A DNA stretch of 64,000 nucleotides from Pseudoduganella dura (GCF_009727155.1 NZ_WNWM01000002.1:5890001-5954000); one strand, 5' to 3'. Counted from the first letter of the stretch, positions 18,249-32,229 are shown. Numbers and translations: made by a program. The notes: generated by a model not told the origin, from the letters alone.

Positions 18249-18334
18249 GATATTTGAAGAAATGCCATCACCTGGCATGGCGATTGCATTGTCCTGTGGC
18301 GAACGCACTTTTTCTCTCACAGGAGTTTTCCAGC

Positions 18335-19516
18335 ATGAACATGTCACGCAGGGTCTTCATCGCCACCGTCTCCGCTGTCGCGGCCTTCAACCTGGCAGGG
18401 CCCGCACAGGCGGCCGAGACGATCAAGATCGGGCTGGTGACCGCCCTGTCGGGACAGTCCGCGCGCTCGGGCGAAGCCATCACCCGCGGGCTCGCGGTCG
18501 CGATCGACGAGATCAACGCCGGCGGCGGTCTGCTGGGCGGGCGCAAGCTGGAACTGGTGCGCCGCGACGACGAATCGAATCCGGCCAAGGGCGTGATGGC
18601 GGCGCGCGAGCTGATCTTCCGCGAGAAGGTGGCCGTGCTGTTCGGCGGCCTGGATACGCCGGTCTCGCTGGCGGTGGTGCCGCTGGCCAACGGGGCGAAG
18701 GTGCCGTTCATGGGGGCCTGGGCGGCGGGCACGGCCATCACGAGGAACGGCGCCGAGCCCAATTTCGTGTTCCGCGTGTCGGCGGTGGACGAGATCGTCG
18801 ACCAGGGCATGCTGGAGTACGGCATCAAGGCCTTCAACGGCAAGAAGTTCGGCATGATCCTCGTGAACAACCCGTGGGGCGAATCGAACGAGAAGGGCTT
18901 GCGCGCCGCGCTGCGGCAGAAGGGCCTGGCGCCGGCCGGGGTCGAGAAATTCGAGGGCAGCGACGTCGACGTGGTGCCGCAGCTGTCGCGCCTGAAGGCG
19001 GCCGGCGCCGATACGCTGTTCCTGGTCGGGAACGTGGGGCCGTCGGCGCTGGTGGTGCGCTCGCTGGAGCGCATGGGCTGGAACGTGCCCGTTGTGTCGC
19101 ACTGGGGCCCGCTGGGCGGCCGCTTCACCGAGCTGGCCGGGACCGGCGCGAAGAACGTGCACTTCGTGCAGACCTACAGCTTCTTCGGCAAGCAGTCGCC
19201 GGTGGGTACCCGCGTGATCAAGGCGTTGATGGCCAAGTACCCCGACGTGAAGGGGCCGGAAAACATCACGCCGGCGGTCGGCGTCGCCAACGCCTACGAC
19301 GGCATGCAGCTGGTGGCCAGGGCGATTGCCAGGGCCGGCACCGCCAATGGCGACGCGGTGCGCAAGGCCATGTACGGCATCGACGAATACGCGGGCCTGA
19401 TCAAGACCTACCGCAAGCCGTTCGCGCCGGGCGTGCACGACGCGCTCACCAAGGACGACTACGTGTGGGCCCGCTTCGTGGGCGAGCGCATCCTGCCCGT
19501 GGGCGAAACCGACTGA
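18335..19516 (+). CDS. livK: Branched-chain-amino-acid-type ABC substrate-binding protein
   Basis: A 393-residue periplasmic binding protein of the LivK/AmiC class. The signal peptide is MNMSRRVFIATVSAVAAFNLAGPAQAAE with a Tat-like RR. The mature start IKIGLVTALSGQSARSGEAITRGLAVAIDEINAGGG is the signature of the family. ATG 18335 is chosen for AGGAG nine bases before it. It heads the operon livK-livH-livMGF fusion-hpxZ-hpxW. In this company the ligand is probably not leucine but a small amide, ureide or urea-like compound, as for UrtA or AmiC relatives. Confidence 0.9.
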   Translation: MNMSRRVFIATVSAVAAFNLAGPAQAAETIKIGLVTALSGQSARSGEAITRGLAVAIDEINAGGGLLGGRKLELVRRDDESNPAKGVMAARELIFREKVAVLFGGLDTPVSLAVVPLANGAKVPFMGAWAAGTAITRNGAEPNFVFRVSAVDEIVDQGMLEYGIKAFNGKKFGMILVNNPWGESNEKGLRAALRQKGLAPAGVEKFEGSDVDVVPQLSRLKAAGADTLFLVGNVGPSALVVRSLERMGWNVPVVSHWGPLGGRFTELAGTGAKNVHFVQTYSFFGKQSPVGTRVIKALMAKYPDVKGPENITPAVGVANAYDGMQLVARAIARAGTANGDAVRKAMYGIDEYAGLIKTYRKPFAPGVHDALTKDDYVWARFVGERILPVGETD

Positions 19517-19574
19517 ACGCGCCACCCGGCCGGCCGCGGAGCCGGTTCCGACTCATTCTTGCAAGGAGATCTCC

Positions 19575-20446
19575 ATGCTTTTGTCAACTTTGATCACCGG
19601 CTTCGGGCTGGGCAGCATCTACGGGCTGATGGCGCTGGGCTTTTATCTGACCTACGCCGTGTCCGGCACGGTGAACTTCGCCCAGGGCAGTTCGATGATG
19701 CTGGGCGCGGTGCTCACTTTTACCTTCGCCCAGACGCTGGGCTGGCCGCTAGTGCCCGCAGTCGTGCTGGCGCTGGCGCTGTGCGCGCTGTACGGCCTGC
19801 TGGTGGAATACATCGCGGTGCGGCCGTTCGTCAGCCGCGGCTCAGATGCCTGGCTGATGGGCACCGTGGCGCTCGGCATCGTGCTCGACAACGTGGTGAT
19901 GGTCGCCTTCGGGAAGGAGCCGCGCAACCTGCCGTCGCCGCTGGCCGAAACGCCCTTGGCACTGGGCAGCGCCGGCCTGGGGGTGTATCCGCTGCAGGTC
20001 TTGATTCCCGTCGTGGGCCTGGCGCTGGCGGCGCTGCTGCACGCCGTATCCCGCCGCACGCGCTGGGGCACGGCCATGCTGGCCGTCACGCAGAACCGCG
20101 ATGCGGCGCGGCTGATGGGCATCCCGGTGCGGGCCGTGGTCGCGGCGGCGTTCGCGCTCTCCACGCTGCTCGCGGGCGTGGCGGGCGTGCTGGTGGCGCC
20201 GCTGTTCAACGTGCATGCCGACATGGGCACGCTGTTCGGGCTGAAGGCCTTCGCGGTCGCCATCCTGGGCGGCATCACCAGCGCGTGGGGCGTGATGATC
20301 GCCGGCCTGCTGTTCGGCATCGCCGAGGCGCTGGTGGCCGCCACGCTGGGCTCGGGCTACACCCAGATCCTGATGTTTACGCTGGTGATCGTGGTGCTGG
20401 CGGTCCGCCCCAACGGCCTGTTCGGCCGCGCCCAGGTGAGGAAAGT

Positions 20447-20450
<4 letters not shown>
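19575..20450 (+). CDS. livH: Branched-chain-type ABC transporter permease
   Basis: A 291-residue inner-membrane permease with about eight hydrophobic helices. [35 protein letters not shown] is the standard LivH opening, and [12 protein letters not shown] is its coupling loop for the ATPase. AAGGAG precedes the ATG. Its stop overlaps the start of the next gene by four bases (ATGA), so it is made in fixed ratio with the fused permease-ATPase protein, with which it should form the transporter. Confidence 0.92.
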
Positions 20451-23035
<2,585 letters not shown>

Positions 23036-23052
23036 TTTTTACAGGGAGCCCA

Positions 23053-23496
23053 ATGAAGCACCACATCAACCTGCCGGCGGTGCACGCCGAAGTGGCGGCG
23101 GCGTTCGCCCGCTACGAGCGCGCGCTGACCGGCAACGACACCGCCGTGCTGGACGAACTGTTCTGGCACAGCGGCCACACCATCCGCTATGGCGCCACGG
23201 AGAACCTGCACGGCTACGCCGCCATCCAGGCCTTCCGCAAGCTGCGCCCCTCGACGGGGCTCGAACGCAGCTTGCGCAACACCGTCATCACCACCTATGG
23301 CAGCGACTACGCGACGGCCAACACCGAGTTCACCCGCCCCGGCTCGCAGGCGGTCGGCCGGCAGAGCCACACCTGGCTGCGCACGGCGCAGGGCTGGCGC
23401 ATCGTCGCCGCCCACGTGTCCCTGCTCAATCCGCGGCCCGGGTTGCCGCCTGAACCGTTGCCCGAGCCGGCGCCGGAGGCACCCGATGCCGCGTAG
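23053..23496 (+). CDS. hpxZ: HpxZ/AtzH-like NTF2-fold protein
   Basis: A 147-residue protein matching the HpxZ (oxalurate catabolism) family, an NTF2-like fold. Recognisable parts are [48 protein letters not shown] and [22 protein letters not shown]. In Klebsiella hpxWXYZ, HpxZ accompanies amidohydrolases acting on oxalurate from purine breakdown; its own reaction is not clear to me. It starts 17 bp after the fused transporter and overlaps the next gene by 11 bp, so all are one operon. The C-terminus is a short Pro/Glu-rich tail. Confidence 0.88.
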   Translation: MKHHINLPAVHAEVAAAFARYERALTGNDTAVLDELFWHSGHTIRYGATENLHGYAAIQAFRKLRPSTGLERSLRNTVITTYGSDYATANTEFTRPGSQAVGRQSHTWLRTAQGWRIVAAHVSLLNPRPGLPPEPLPEPAPEAPDAA

Positions 23497-25069
23497 CCGC
23501 ACCTGCACCGGCGGCATGGTCAGCGCGCCGCACCACCTGGCCGCGCAGGCCGGCGCCGGCATCCTGCGCGAAGGCGGCAACGCCATCGAGGCCATGGTGG
23601 CGGCCGCCGCGGCCATCGCGGTGGTCTACCCCCACATGAACGGCATCGGCGGCGACGGGTTCTGGCTGATCGCCGAACCGGGCCGGGAACCCGTGGCGAT
23701 CCGCGCCTGCGGCCCCGCCGCCGGCCTGGCCAACGCCCGCTTCTACACGGACCATGGCGACACGGCCATCCCGACGCGCGGGCCGCGCGCCGCGCTGACG
23801 GTGGCCGGCGCGATCGGCGGCTGGGACGAGGCGCTGCGCCATGCCCGCGCCGCGGGCGGCCGCATGCCGCTGGCGCGCCTGCTGGCCGACGCCATCGGCC
23901 ACGCCCGCGCGGGCGTTCCCGTCACGGAATCGCAGGCGGCGTTGACGGCCTCCAAATGGAGCGAGCTGTCGGCGCAGCCCGGCTTTGCCGCCACCTATGC
24001 GCCGGCCGGCCCTCCCGCGCTGCACGCCATCCTGCGCCAGGGCGCGCTGGCCGCCACGCTGGCTTACCTGGCCGAAGCGGGGCTGGACGACTTCTACCGG
24101 GGCGACGTGGCGCGCGCGCTGGCTACGGGCCTTGAATGTGCGGGCAGCCCGCTGCGCCTTGACGACCTGGCCGCGTTCCGCGCACGCACGCTCGCGCCGC
24201 TGGGCGTACAGCTGCGCTCCGGCCGGGTCTACAACCTGCCACCGCCAACGCAGGGCGTGTCGTCGCTGATGATCCTGGCGCTGTTCGACCGGCTTGGGGT
24301 GACGCGGGCCGACGGGCACGCGCACGTGCATGGCCTGGTGGAGGCGACCAAGCGCGCCTTCATCCTGCGCAACGCCCACGTGGGCGACCCCGGGCGCATG
24401 CCGTTCGATCCGGCGGACTGGCTGCGCGAACCCGTGCTGGCGCGCGAGGCGGCGTCGATCGACATGGCGCGCGCCGCGCCGTGGCCGCACCCGGCCCGGC
24501 CGGGCGATACCGTCTGGCTGGGCGCGGCCGACCGCGAGGGCCGCGTGGTCAGCTACATCCAGAGCATTTTCTGGGAATTCGGCAGCGGCGTGGTGGCCGG
24601 CGATACCGGCGTGCTGTGGCAGAACCGCGGCGCCAGTTTTACCCTGGAGGAGGGCCCCAACGCGCTGGCGCCCGGCCGCCTGCCGTTCCATACCCTCAAC
24701 CCGGCGCTGGCGCGGCTGGCCGACGGCCGCACGCTGGCCTACGGCACCATGGGCGGCGAGGGCCAGCCGCAAACCCAGGCGGCGCTGTTCACGCGCCACG
24801 TGCTGTACGGGCAGGACATGCAGGCCGCCATCGACGCGCCGCGCTGGCTGCTGGGCCGCACGTGGGGCGCGGCTTCCACCAACCTGAAGGTGGAAGCGCG
24901 CATGGCGCCGGACGTGGTCGAGCAGCTGGTCCGGGGCGGGCACGACGTGGAACTGGTGGGCGACTGGGAAGACATGATGGGCCACGCCGGCGCCGTCGCC
25001 TTCCATCCCGGCGGCGTGATCGAGGCGGCCACCGATCCGCGCGCCGACGGCGCCTGCGCCGGAGCATGA
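23486..25069 (+). CDS. hpxW: HpxW-like Ntn-hydrolase (gamma-glutamyltransferase family, oxamate amidohydrolase)
   Basis: A 527-residue self-processing Ntn hydrolase of the gamma-glutamyltransferase superfamily. It lacks a signal peptide, so it is cytoplasmic, like HpxW and unlike periplasmic Ggt. The predicted autoprocessing site and nucleophile is T342 in [21 protein letters not shown], which splits a large and a small subunit. The N-terminal [22 protein letters not shown] and [11 protein letters not shown] are family hallmarks. HpxW homologues hydrolyse oxamate to oxalate and ammonia; next to HpxZ this is the likely reaction. It is the last gene before a strong bidirectional terminator. Confidence 0.88.
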   Translation: MPRSRTCTGGMVSAPHHLAAQAGAGILREGGNAIEAMVAAAAAIAVVYPHMNGIGGDGFWLIAEPGREPVAIRACGPAAGLANARFYTDHGDTAIPTRGPRAALTVAGAIGGWDEALRHARAAGGRMPLARLLADAIGHARAGVPVTESQAALTASKWSELSAQPGFAATYAPAGPPALHAILRQGALAATLAYLAEAGLDDFYRGDVARALATGLECAGSPLRLDDLAAFRARTLAPLGVQLRSGRVYNLPPPTQGVSSLMILALFDRLGVTRADGHAHVHGLVEATKRAFILRNAHVGDPGRMPFDPADWLREPVLAREAASIDMARAAPWPHPARPGDTVWLGAADREGRVVSYIQSIFWEFGSGVVAGDTGVLWQNRGASFTLEEGPNALAPGRLPFHTLNPALARLADGRTLAYGTMGGEGQPQTQAALFTRHVLYGQDMQAAIDAPRWLLGRTWGAASTNLKVEARMAPDVVEQLVRGGHDVELVGDWEDMMGHAGAVAFHPGGVIEAATDPRADGACAGA

Positions 25070-25127
25070 GAATGCAGCGGCGCTGTACGGCGCTGCAGCA
25101 GCAGTAAACGACTGGCCGATAACGAAA

Positions 25128-25159
25128 AAAAGCCCCCGGACCTGAGTCCGGGGGCTTTT
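25128..25159. terminator. Bidirectional rho-independent terminator
   Basis: An 11-bp perfect stem (AGCCCCCGGAC/GTCCGGGGGCT, 25131-25141 and 25146-25156) with a CTGA loop is flanked by A-rich sequence on the left and TTTT on the right. It ends both the hpxW (+) and actP (-) transcripts. Confidence 0.9.
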
Positions 25160-25181
25160 CGCATGCAGCGGGGAATGCGGC

Positions 25182-26861
25182 TCAGTGCGCGTGCGCGCCC
25201 GATGCGCCGATGCCCGTTTCCGAACGTACTTCCTGCGCCTCGAAGCCGGCCTTGTCGATGGCGGCGCGGGCGCTCTTGTCGGTCACCGAGAACAGCCAGA
25301 TGCCGACGAAGCCGACGGTCATCGAGAACAGCGCCGGCGACGTGTACGGGAAGATCGCTTCGGCGTTGTGGAACACATCGACCCACACCGATTTCGACAG
25401 CACGGTCAGGCCGACGGCGGTGATCAGGCCGAGGAAGCCGCCGACGGTGGCGCCGCGGGTGGTGCACTTGCTCCACAGGACCGACATGAACAGCACCGGG
25501 AAGTTGGCCGAGGCGGCGATGGCAAAGGCCAGCGACACCATGAAGGCCACGTTCTGCTTCTCGAACACGATGCCCAGCAGCACGGCGATGACGCCGAGCA
25601 CGATCGTGGTGAACTTCGACACGCGCAGTTCGCTGCCCGGCGCAGGCTTGCCCTTCTTGATCACGGTGGCATACAGGTCGTGCGACACGGCCGAGGCACC
25701 GGACAGCGTGAGGCCGGCCACCACCGCCAGGATGGTCGCGAAGGCCACGGCCGAGATGAAGCCGAGGAAGACGTCGCCGCCGACGGCGCTTGCCAGGTGC
25801 ACGGCCGCCATGTTGTTACCGCCCAGCAGTGCGCCGGCGGCATCCTTGAACACCGGGTTGGTGCCGACCAGTACGATCGCGCCGAAGCCGATGATGAAGA
25901 CCAGCACATAGAAGTAGCCGATCCACGTGGTGGCCCACAGCACCGACTTGCGCGCTTCCTTAGCGCTCGGCACGGTGAAGAAGCGCATCAGGATGTGCGG
26001 CAGCCCGGCGGTGCCGAACATCAGCGCCATGCCGAACGAAATGCCGGAGATCGGATCCTTGATGAAGCCCCCCGGACCCATGATCGCGTCGCCCTTGGCG
26101 TGCACTTCCACGGCCTTGCCGAACAGCTTCGACGGGCTGAAGTCGTACAGCGCCAGCACGGCGAACGCCATGTAGCTGGTGGCGCCGAGCAGCAGCACGG
26201 CCTTGATGATCTGCACCCACGTGGTGGCGGTCATGCCGCCGAACAGCACGTACACCATCATCAGCACGCCCACCAGCACCACGGCGATCCAGTAATCGAG
26301 GCCGAACAGCAGCTTGATCAGCTGGCCGGCGCCGACCATCTGGGCGATCAGGTAGAACAGCACCACGACCAGCGTGCCGGACGCGGCGAACATGCGCACC
26401 GGCTTCTGGGCGAAGCGGTAGGCCGCCACGTCGGCGAAGGTGAACCTGCCCAGGTTGCGCAGGCGTTCGGCCATCAGGAACGTGAGCACGGGCCAGCCGA
26501 CCAGGAAGCCGATCGCATAGATCAGGCCATCGAAGCCGCTGGCGAAGACGGCGGCGGAAATGCCCAGGAAGGACGCGGCCGACATGAAGTCGCCGGCGAT
26601 CGCCAGGCCGTTCTGGAAACCGGTGATGCCGCCGCCGGCCGTGTAGAAGTCGGAGGCCGAGCGGGTGCGCTTGGCGGCCCATTTGGTGATGAAGAGGGTG
26701 CCCAGCACGAATGCCGCGAACATCGAGATCGCGGTCCAGTTGGTGGCCTGCTTGGTGGACTGGCCGAGGTCCGGCGCGGCCAGCGCGGCGCCGGCGAAGG
26801 CCAGGAACGCCAGCGCGGCGGCGGCATGGAGAACCGGGCGGGATTGCAGGCGGGCGATCAT
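25182..26861 (-). CDS. actP: Cation/acetate symporter
   Basis: A 559-residue sodium:solute symporter (SSS family) that imports acetate and other short carboxylates. The cleavable-looking N-terminus ([16 protein letters not shown]) and a dozen or so membrane segments are visible; [38 protein letters not shown] is the classical ActP region around the sodium site. It overlaps the DUF485 gene by four bases (ATGA). Length agrees with E. coli ActP (549). Terminated by the stem-loop at 25128. Confidence 0.95.
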   Translation of the reverse strand: MIARLQSRPVLHAAAALAFLAFAGAALAAPDLGQSTKQATNWTAISMFAAFVLGTLFITKWAAKRTRSASDFYTAGGGITGFQNGLAIAGDFMSAASFLGISAAVFASGFDGLIYAIGFLVGWPVLTFLMAERLRNLGRFTFADVAAYRFAQKPVRMFAASGTLVVVLFYLIAQMVGAGQLIKLLFGLDYWIAVVLVGVLMMVYVLFGGMTATTWVQIIKAVLLLGATSYMAFAVLALYDFSPSKLFGKAVEVHAKGDAIMGPGGFIKDPISGISFGMALMFGTAGLPHILMRFFTVPSAKEARKSVLWATTWIGYFYVLVFIIGFGAIVLVGTNPVFKDAAGALLGGNNMAAVHLASAVGGDVFLGFISAVAFATILAVVAGLTLSGASAVSHDLYATVIKKGKPAPGSELRVSKFTTIVLGVIAVLLGIVFEKQNVAFMVSLAFAIAASANFPVLFMSVLWSKCTTRGATVGGFLGLITAVGLTVLSKSVWVDVFHNAEAIFPYTSPALFSMTVGFVGIWLFSVTDKSARAAIDKAGFEAQEVRSETGIGASGAHAH

Positions 26862-27220
26862 GCGCGCACCTTCGTCGGCTCTGGCGCCTGGCCGGGAGCA
26901 GTGGGCTGCTGGCCGGCTGCCGCGTTCCGGTGGATCGCATCGGTCAGCGCATCGAATTCCCGGTTGGCGCGGCGCACGTAGATCGCCGTGACCGCGACAG
27001 TGAACAGGATCACGAACAGGCCGAGCGGCACGCCGCGCGACATGACCCCGTCGCCGATCTTGGCGGCCATGAATTCCTTGTCGAATGCGTTCAGGGCGGT
27101 GAAGCCGTAGTAGGCGATCATCACGGCCCAGGTCAGCTTCCAGCCGTAGGCGGAACGGGTCTTGACCAGCTTCTGGTAATTGGGGTCGCTCTTGACCCGC
27201 CGTACAACATCTTGTTCCAT
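26858..27220 (-). CDS. yjcH: DUF485 inner-membrane protein, ActP partner
   Basis: A 120-residue small membrane protein of the YjcH family, almost always encoded just before actP. Two hydrophobic segments are visible ([18 protein letters not shown] and [19 protein letters not shown]) with charged ends. ATG 27220 is preceded by GGAG; an extended in-frame start at 27259 is less likely. It may assist ActP folding or activity; its precise role is unsettled. Confidence 0.9.
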   Translation of the reverse strand: MEQDVVRRVKSDPNYQKLVKTRSAYGWKLTWAVMIAYYGFTALNAFDKEFMAAKIGDGVMSRGVPLGLFVILFTVAVTAIYVRRANREFDALTDAIHRNAAAGQQPTAPGQAPEPTKVRA

Positions 27221-27407
27221 CTTTGTCTCCAGTCGTTTTATTGGATGCGGCTTTTCCAAAGCAGCTGATGGAGATCCTAAGCGCCGTTACTTACCATATG
27301 CTTACGCTGAACAAGTTACGGCCTGGGCGCGGCGCCCGGGCTGGGGGCCGGTCGGCATGGTGCACGTGCTCTGCATCCGGGTACGACGCCGGCACTGCCG
27401 GCACCCC

Positions 27408-28475
27408 TCATGCCGAGTCGCGCGGCACCAGCCCTCCGGTGAACCGCTTGCGGTACGGCGCCGCACCGGCGCCGTCGAGCTGGGCCTGCAGGCACTCCAT
27501 GGCGGCCACGCCGATCGCGGCGACGTCCTGCCTGAACGTGGTCAGCGGGGGATGGAGGTAGGCGGAAATCGGCAGGTCGTCGTGGCCGACGATGGCCAGG
27601 TCCTTTCCCGGCTCCAGGCCGAAACGGCGGCACGCCGACATCGCGCCGATCGCGAGCCTGTCGGTGCCGCAAGCCAGCGCGGTGACGCCGGCGCGCTTCC
27701 ACGCGCCGCCGGCGAGCCAGTCGAGCACATGACGGAACCCGAATGCTTCGAAATCCCAGGATGGCTGCGCGCCGGCAGGCACGAAATGCGGCGCCATGCC
27801 GGCTTCCGCCATCGCTTCCAGGTAACCGGCACGCCGTTCTTCCGGCGACGGATGGGCGACCGGCGGCGCGCCCAGGTAGGCGGGCGTGTGGCCGCGGCCG
27901 AGCAGGTAGCGCGTCAGCATCGCCATGCTCTGCCGGTTGTCGTTCATCACGTAATTGCAGTCTTCATGCACGTAGCTGTCCAGGTAGACGATGCGCATTT
28001 CCTGTTCCAGCCGCAGCAGCAGGTCCAGGTTGTTCCGGGAGGCGACCGCGGTCAGCACTACGCCCGCCACCTTCATCGAGCGCATCGTCATCAGCGCGGC
28101 CGCCTCCGCGGCAGGATCGTTGTAGGAACACTGGATGATCACCTCCATGCCCAGTGCCCTGGCCTTTTCTTCGATCGCGCGCAGGGCTTCGGCGAAGAAC
28201 GGCTCGCTGATCACCGGAAGAATCACGCCGACGATCCGCGATCGCCCCCTGACCAGGCTGACCGCATGGGGGTCGGGCACATAGTCGAGTTCGCGGCATG
28301 CGCGCTCGATACGGGCCAGGGTGTCCGCCTTCAGGCCCTCGCGGTCGTTGAAATACTTCGATACCGTGGCGCGCGATACCCCGGCCAGCGCGGCGACATC
28401 GTGCATCGTTACCGGTCCACGGGACTCCTGGCTGCGCGGAGCGGGTGCGGCACTGGCCTTCTTGACAGTCTTCAT
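27408..28475 (-). CDS. LacI family transcriptional regulator
   Basis: A 355-residue regulator. Residues 22-75 form the LacI helix-turn-helix and hinge (TMHDVAALAGVSRATVSKYFN; ELDYVPDPHAVSL); the rest is a periplasmic-binding-protein-like sugar domain. ATG 28475 is chosen because the dyad TTTACTCGTGTAAA lies 8 bp upstream, in a position fit for autorepression; the frame remains open further but has no ribosome site. It is divergent from a regulated promoter at 28728 and a maltoporin-type gene at 29165, so it probably controls uptake of an oligosaccharide. Confidence 0.9.
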   Translation of the reverse strand: MKTVKKASAAPAPRSQESRGPVTMHDVAALAGVSRATVSKYFNDREGLKADTLARIERACRELDYVPDPHAVSLVRGRSRIVGVILPVISEPFFAEALRAIEEKARALGMEVIIQCSYNDPAAEAAALMTMRSMKVAGVVLTAVASRNNLDLLLRLEQEMRIVYLDSYVHEDCNYVMNDNRQSMAMLTRYLLGRGHTPAYLGAPPVAHPSPEERRAGYLEAMAEAGMAPHFVPAGAQPSWDFEAFGFRHVLDWLAGGAWKRAGVTALACGTDRLAIGAMSACRRFGLEPGKDLAIVGHDDLPISAYLHPPLTTFRQDVAAIGVAAMECLQAQLDGAGAAPYRKRFTGGLVPRDSA

Positions 28476-28482
28476 CAGTAAG

Positions 28483-28496
28483 TTTACTCGTGTAAA
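28483..28496. promoter_or_regulatory. LacI operator (autoregulation)
   Basis: TTTACTCGTGTAAA is a near-perfect 14-bp dyad (TTTAC arms) just upstream of the LacI start codon. Its core recurs at 28745 in the facing promoter. Confidence 0.6.
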
Positions 28497-28727
28497 GTTC
28501 TCGCTCGGGCAGCGCCCCGAAAGACTTCTGCACGCGCATGGGCGGGCCAAGCGGCGCCGCGAGCGCGCCTCATCATAGCAAAAATACCCGGCTGCAATAA
28601 GAGTGCCTGTCGTCCGGGCGTCGGTGCGACCAGGCGCCTTCCAATCGGCGTCGTTGCCTGCCGTCTGCTGCACTTTTCGCACGACGTTGCAAGCGAAATC
28701 CTCCCGGGATTGTTGTTAAAAAATCTG

Positions 28728-28757
28728 TTGACGCTGAAAAGTCGACACGTGTAAAGT
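28728..28757 (+). promoter_or_regulatory. Promoter with overlapping LacI-type dyad
   Basis: TTGACG at 28728 and TAAAGT at 28752 make -35/-10 elements with an 18-bp spacer. ACACGTGT (28745-28752), followed by AAAG, resembles half of the LacI autoregulatory operator and overlaps the -10, so repression by the 27408 protein is likely. Confidence 0.5.
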
Positions 28758-28869
28758 TTGTGTGTGACGACAGATCACGACAAGAGCAGCGTGCCGCTCA
28801 GCGGTACCGAAAGCCGGCAGCACATCGACGTGCCTGCCGCTCGCACTCAATACAACCGGAGACATCCCG

Positions 28870-28977
28870 ATGACCAGAAACCACGTGTTCGCCCGTAGCG
28901 CACCGATCGACGTATCCCTCGTCAGGCAGGCATGGGCGGCGCGGCCGCCCGAGCCCGCCGGCGCCATGCCCGGCTAG
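28870..28977 (+). CDS. Possible 35-residue leader ORF or gene remnant
   Basis: ATG 28870 follows GGAG by 8 bp and opens a 35-codon frame (MTRNHVFARSAPIDVSLVRQ at its start, Ala/Pro-rich end) that stops at 28977. It lies just downstream of the regulated promoter. No homology is recognised; it may be a translated leader peptide, a small protein, or the remnant of a deleted sugar-uptake gene. Confidence 0.35.
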   Translation: MTRNHVFARSAPIDVSLVRQAWAARPPEPAGAMPG

Positions 28978-29164
28978 GCCCCGGCCTGCCTGTGCCCGCG
29001 ACAGAGCCTTCCGGCTTGCCGCAGGGCAGGGCACATAACCAGTCCCGATACAGGCAACCTGCCGCGTCCGTCAAGGCGCGGCAGGACGGGACCCGCTTTT
29101 GCCGCACGTTCGCGAGCCGCCAAAGAATGCGGGCCTTGCGCAGACACAACAATCAGGAGACATC

Positions 29165-30391
29165 ATGCTCATGAAGCACACCGCGCTGGCGCTGCTCGCG
29201 CTCGCATCGGCTTTTCCCGCCGCCGCCCTGGAACACACGGAGTATTTGCGCGCCAACGCCGCGGTCAATTCGGAGGAAGGCGGCCAGACCTGCTTTGGCC
29301 TGGCCGGCGCGGGTTCGAAGTACCGGCTCGGCAACGAATGCGGCGTCTACGGCGAACTGCTGCTCGGCCAGCGCCTGCATCGCGGCGGCGACGGCATGGA
29401 GGTCAAGGGATATGCGATGCTAAACCTGGGCAACAACGCCGCGTCCAGCAATGCACGGCGGCCGCAGGGTGGCTGGACCGTCGGCTTGCCACAGGCCTAC
29501 CTCGCGATGGAGAACGTGTCCCGTCTCGGCGGTGCGACGCTGTGGGCCGGGCGGCGCTATTACAAGCGCGAATCGACGAACATCACCGACTTCATGTACT
29601 GGAATCCGTCCGGCCTGGGGGCCGGCATCGAGAACGTGCCGGTCGGCGAAATGCGGTTCAGCTATGCTTTCCTGAACGACGACCGGCAGACCATGCCGAA
29701 CATGCGGGACGGCGATACCGCCAGCCGGCACGACTTGCAGTTGCGCGGCTGGAAGGTCAACCCGGGCGGAGCGCTGGAGTTCGGCCTGGCGCTGATTCGC
29801 GGCAACGGCCAGGGCGACCGCCATGGCGGCTCGATGCTCACCGTGCAGCACCGGCAGCGCGCCCTGGCCGGCGATGGCGAAAACCGCCTCGTACTCCAAT
29901 GGGGAACGGGGGCCGGCGCGGACAACGGCGCGACCGGCGATACCGGCAACGGCAGCGATGTGCATCGCCTGCGCATCGTCGAAGGCTGGCATGCGCAGGT
30001 GACCAGGCGGCTCGGCGGCGAATTCGTCGCGGTGTGGCAACGCGACACGGCGCACGATTCCGCGAAGGCCAGGACGTGGGCCAGCGTGGGCGGGCGCGTG
30101 TCGTATGGCCTGTCCGACCATGTGAAGCTGCTGACCGACATCGGCCATGACCGGGTGGCGCCGGAACGGGGCGCTGCGCGGCGGCTGACCAAGTTCACCG
30201 GCGCCGTCGCGATGTCTGCCGGCCCCGGCTACTTCGAGCGCCCCGAACTGCGGCTGTTCTTCACGCACGCGCGCTGGAACGACCCGGCGCGCGCCGCGGC
30301 GGCCGAAGGCGATCCGCTGTCCGCGACCGGGATCTTCGGCAAGGCCCTGAGCGGCTTCACCGTCGGCGTCACGTACGAAAACTGCTGGTAA
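29165..30391 (+). CDS. Maltoporin-family (LamB-like) carbohydrate porin
   Basis: A 408-residue outer-membrane porin of the LamB class. Signal peptide ALALLALASAFPAAALE; mature part with the typical LamB opening (LRANAAVNSEEGGQTCFGLAGAGSKYRLGNECGVYGELLLG), the PQAYLAMENV and LWAGRRYYKRESTNITDFMYWNPSG segments, and a C-terminal aromatic residue (TYENCW) for barrel insertion. ATG 29165 is preceded by GGAGA. The nearby LacI regulator suggests induction by an oligosaccharide; maltodextrin is possible but not proven. Confidence 0.88.
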   Translation: MLMKHTALALLALASAFPAAALEHTEYLRANAAVNSEEGGQTCFGLAGAGSKYRLGNECGVYGELLLGQRLHRGGDGMEVKGYAMLNLGNNAASSNARRPQGGWTVGLPQAYLAMENVSRLGGATLWAGRRYYKRESTNITDFMYWNPSGLGAGIENVPVGEMRFSYAFLNDDRQTMPNMRDGDTASRHDLQLRGWKVNPGGALEFGLALIRGNGQGDRHGGSMLTVQHRQRALAGDGENRLVLQWGTGAGADNGATGDTGNGSDVHRLRIVEGWHAQVTRRLGGEFVAVWQRDTAHDSAKARTWASVGGRVSYGLSDHVKLLTDIGHDRVAPERGAARRLTKFTGAVAMSAGPGYFERPELRLFFTHARWNDPARAAAAEGDPLSATGIFGKALSGFTVGVTYENCW

Positions 30392-30468
30392 GGGATGGCC
30401 GGCGGCGATTGCGTGCCGCAGGCGAGGGGGTTCGCCTTCACGCCGCCGGGTGCCGCCGCCTCGACGCG

Positions 30469-30594
30469 GCTTTCAGTGAGCCGCTTTCAGGAAGGCGCCT
30501 TCGAGAGGCAGCTTGCAGGGAGCAGCTTTCAGGGAGCAGCTTTCAGGACGCAGCTTTCAGGAAGCAGCTTTCAACGAGCGCCTTTCACTGACCT
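30469..30594. repeat. 14-bp tandem repeat, nine units in exact register
   Basis: Nine consecutive 14-bp units with consensus GCTTTCAGGGAGCA occupy 30469-30594; units 4-7 differ from one another at only a few bases, the outer ones are more diverged. The 14-bp period is not a multiple of three, so the array is not selected as protein-coding. Confidence 0.85.
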
Positions 30595-30622
30595 TTCGGC
30601 CGGCGCGGAATGCGCGGGAAGT

Positions 30623-30670
30623 GCTGGACGTCGTTGAGGCTGGACGTCGTTGAGGCTGGAACGTTGTTGG
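30623..30670. repeat. 16-bp tandem repeat, three units
   Basis: GCTGGACGTCGTTGAG is repeated exactly at 30623-30638 and 30639-30654, with a diverged third copy at 30655-30670. Confidence 0.8.
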
Positions 30671-30855
30671 TGCCGGTATATTTCCCGACCGCCGGCGCCG
30701 GTAGTAACGCCTCTGTGGGCATTATTTTGCTTGTCTCCTCGTTCTCCACAAGCAGACAAACATTGTAGATTTTCAGGGCAAATGAGGTTTGATTTAGCTC
30801 AATAACTTCAAAACGAAGCCCGGCAAGTCCAGTTTGCAATGTTCCTTTCCCGGCG

Positions 30856-32225
<1,370 letters not shown>

Positions 32226-32229
<4 letters not shown>

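Larger units (their letters stand above)
28476..29164. other. Regulatory gap between LacI regulator and maltoporin
   Basis: This 689-bp stretch holds the LacI autoregulatory dyad (28483), a promoter with a second operator-like dyad (28728-28757) and a 35-codon ORF (28870). Other open frames look non-coding. The distance from promoter to maltoporin start is about 400 bp, unusually long, so a deletion or a long leader is possible. Confidence 0.5.
30392..30855. other. Repeat-bearing intergenic region between lamB-like gene and dctD
   Basis: This 464-bp gap between convergent genes contains two tandem arrays (30469-30594 and 30623-30670) and an AT-richer tail (30710-30850) without a convincing gene. 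Confidence 0.6.

Noticed and set aside
27310..27345. GC-rich imperfect hairpin after the LacI gene as a terminator
   Set aside because: Several mismatches and no T-tract.
30395..30637. 80-codon frame across the tandem repeat with FQ/SS-rich peptide
   Set aside because: The repeat period breaks the codon frame, so the peptide is not periodic by selection; no ribosome site.
30469..30670. Possible CRISPR array
   Set aside because: Units are 14 or 16 bp directly adjoining one another with no unique spacers, and no cas genes are near.
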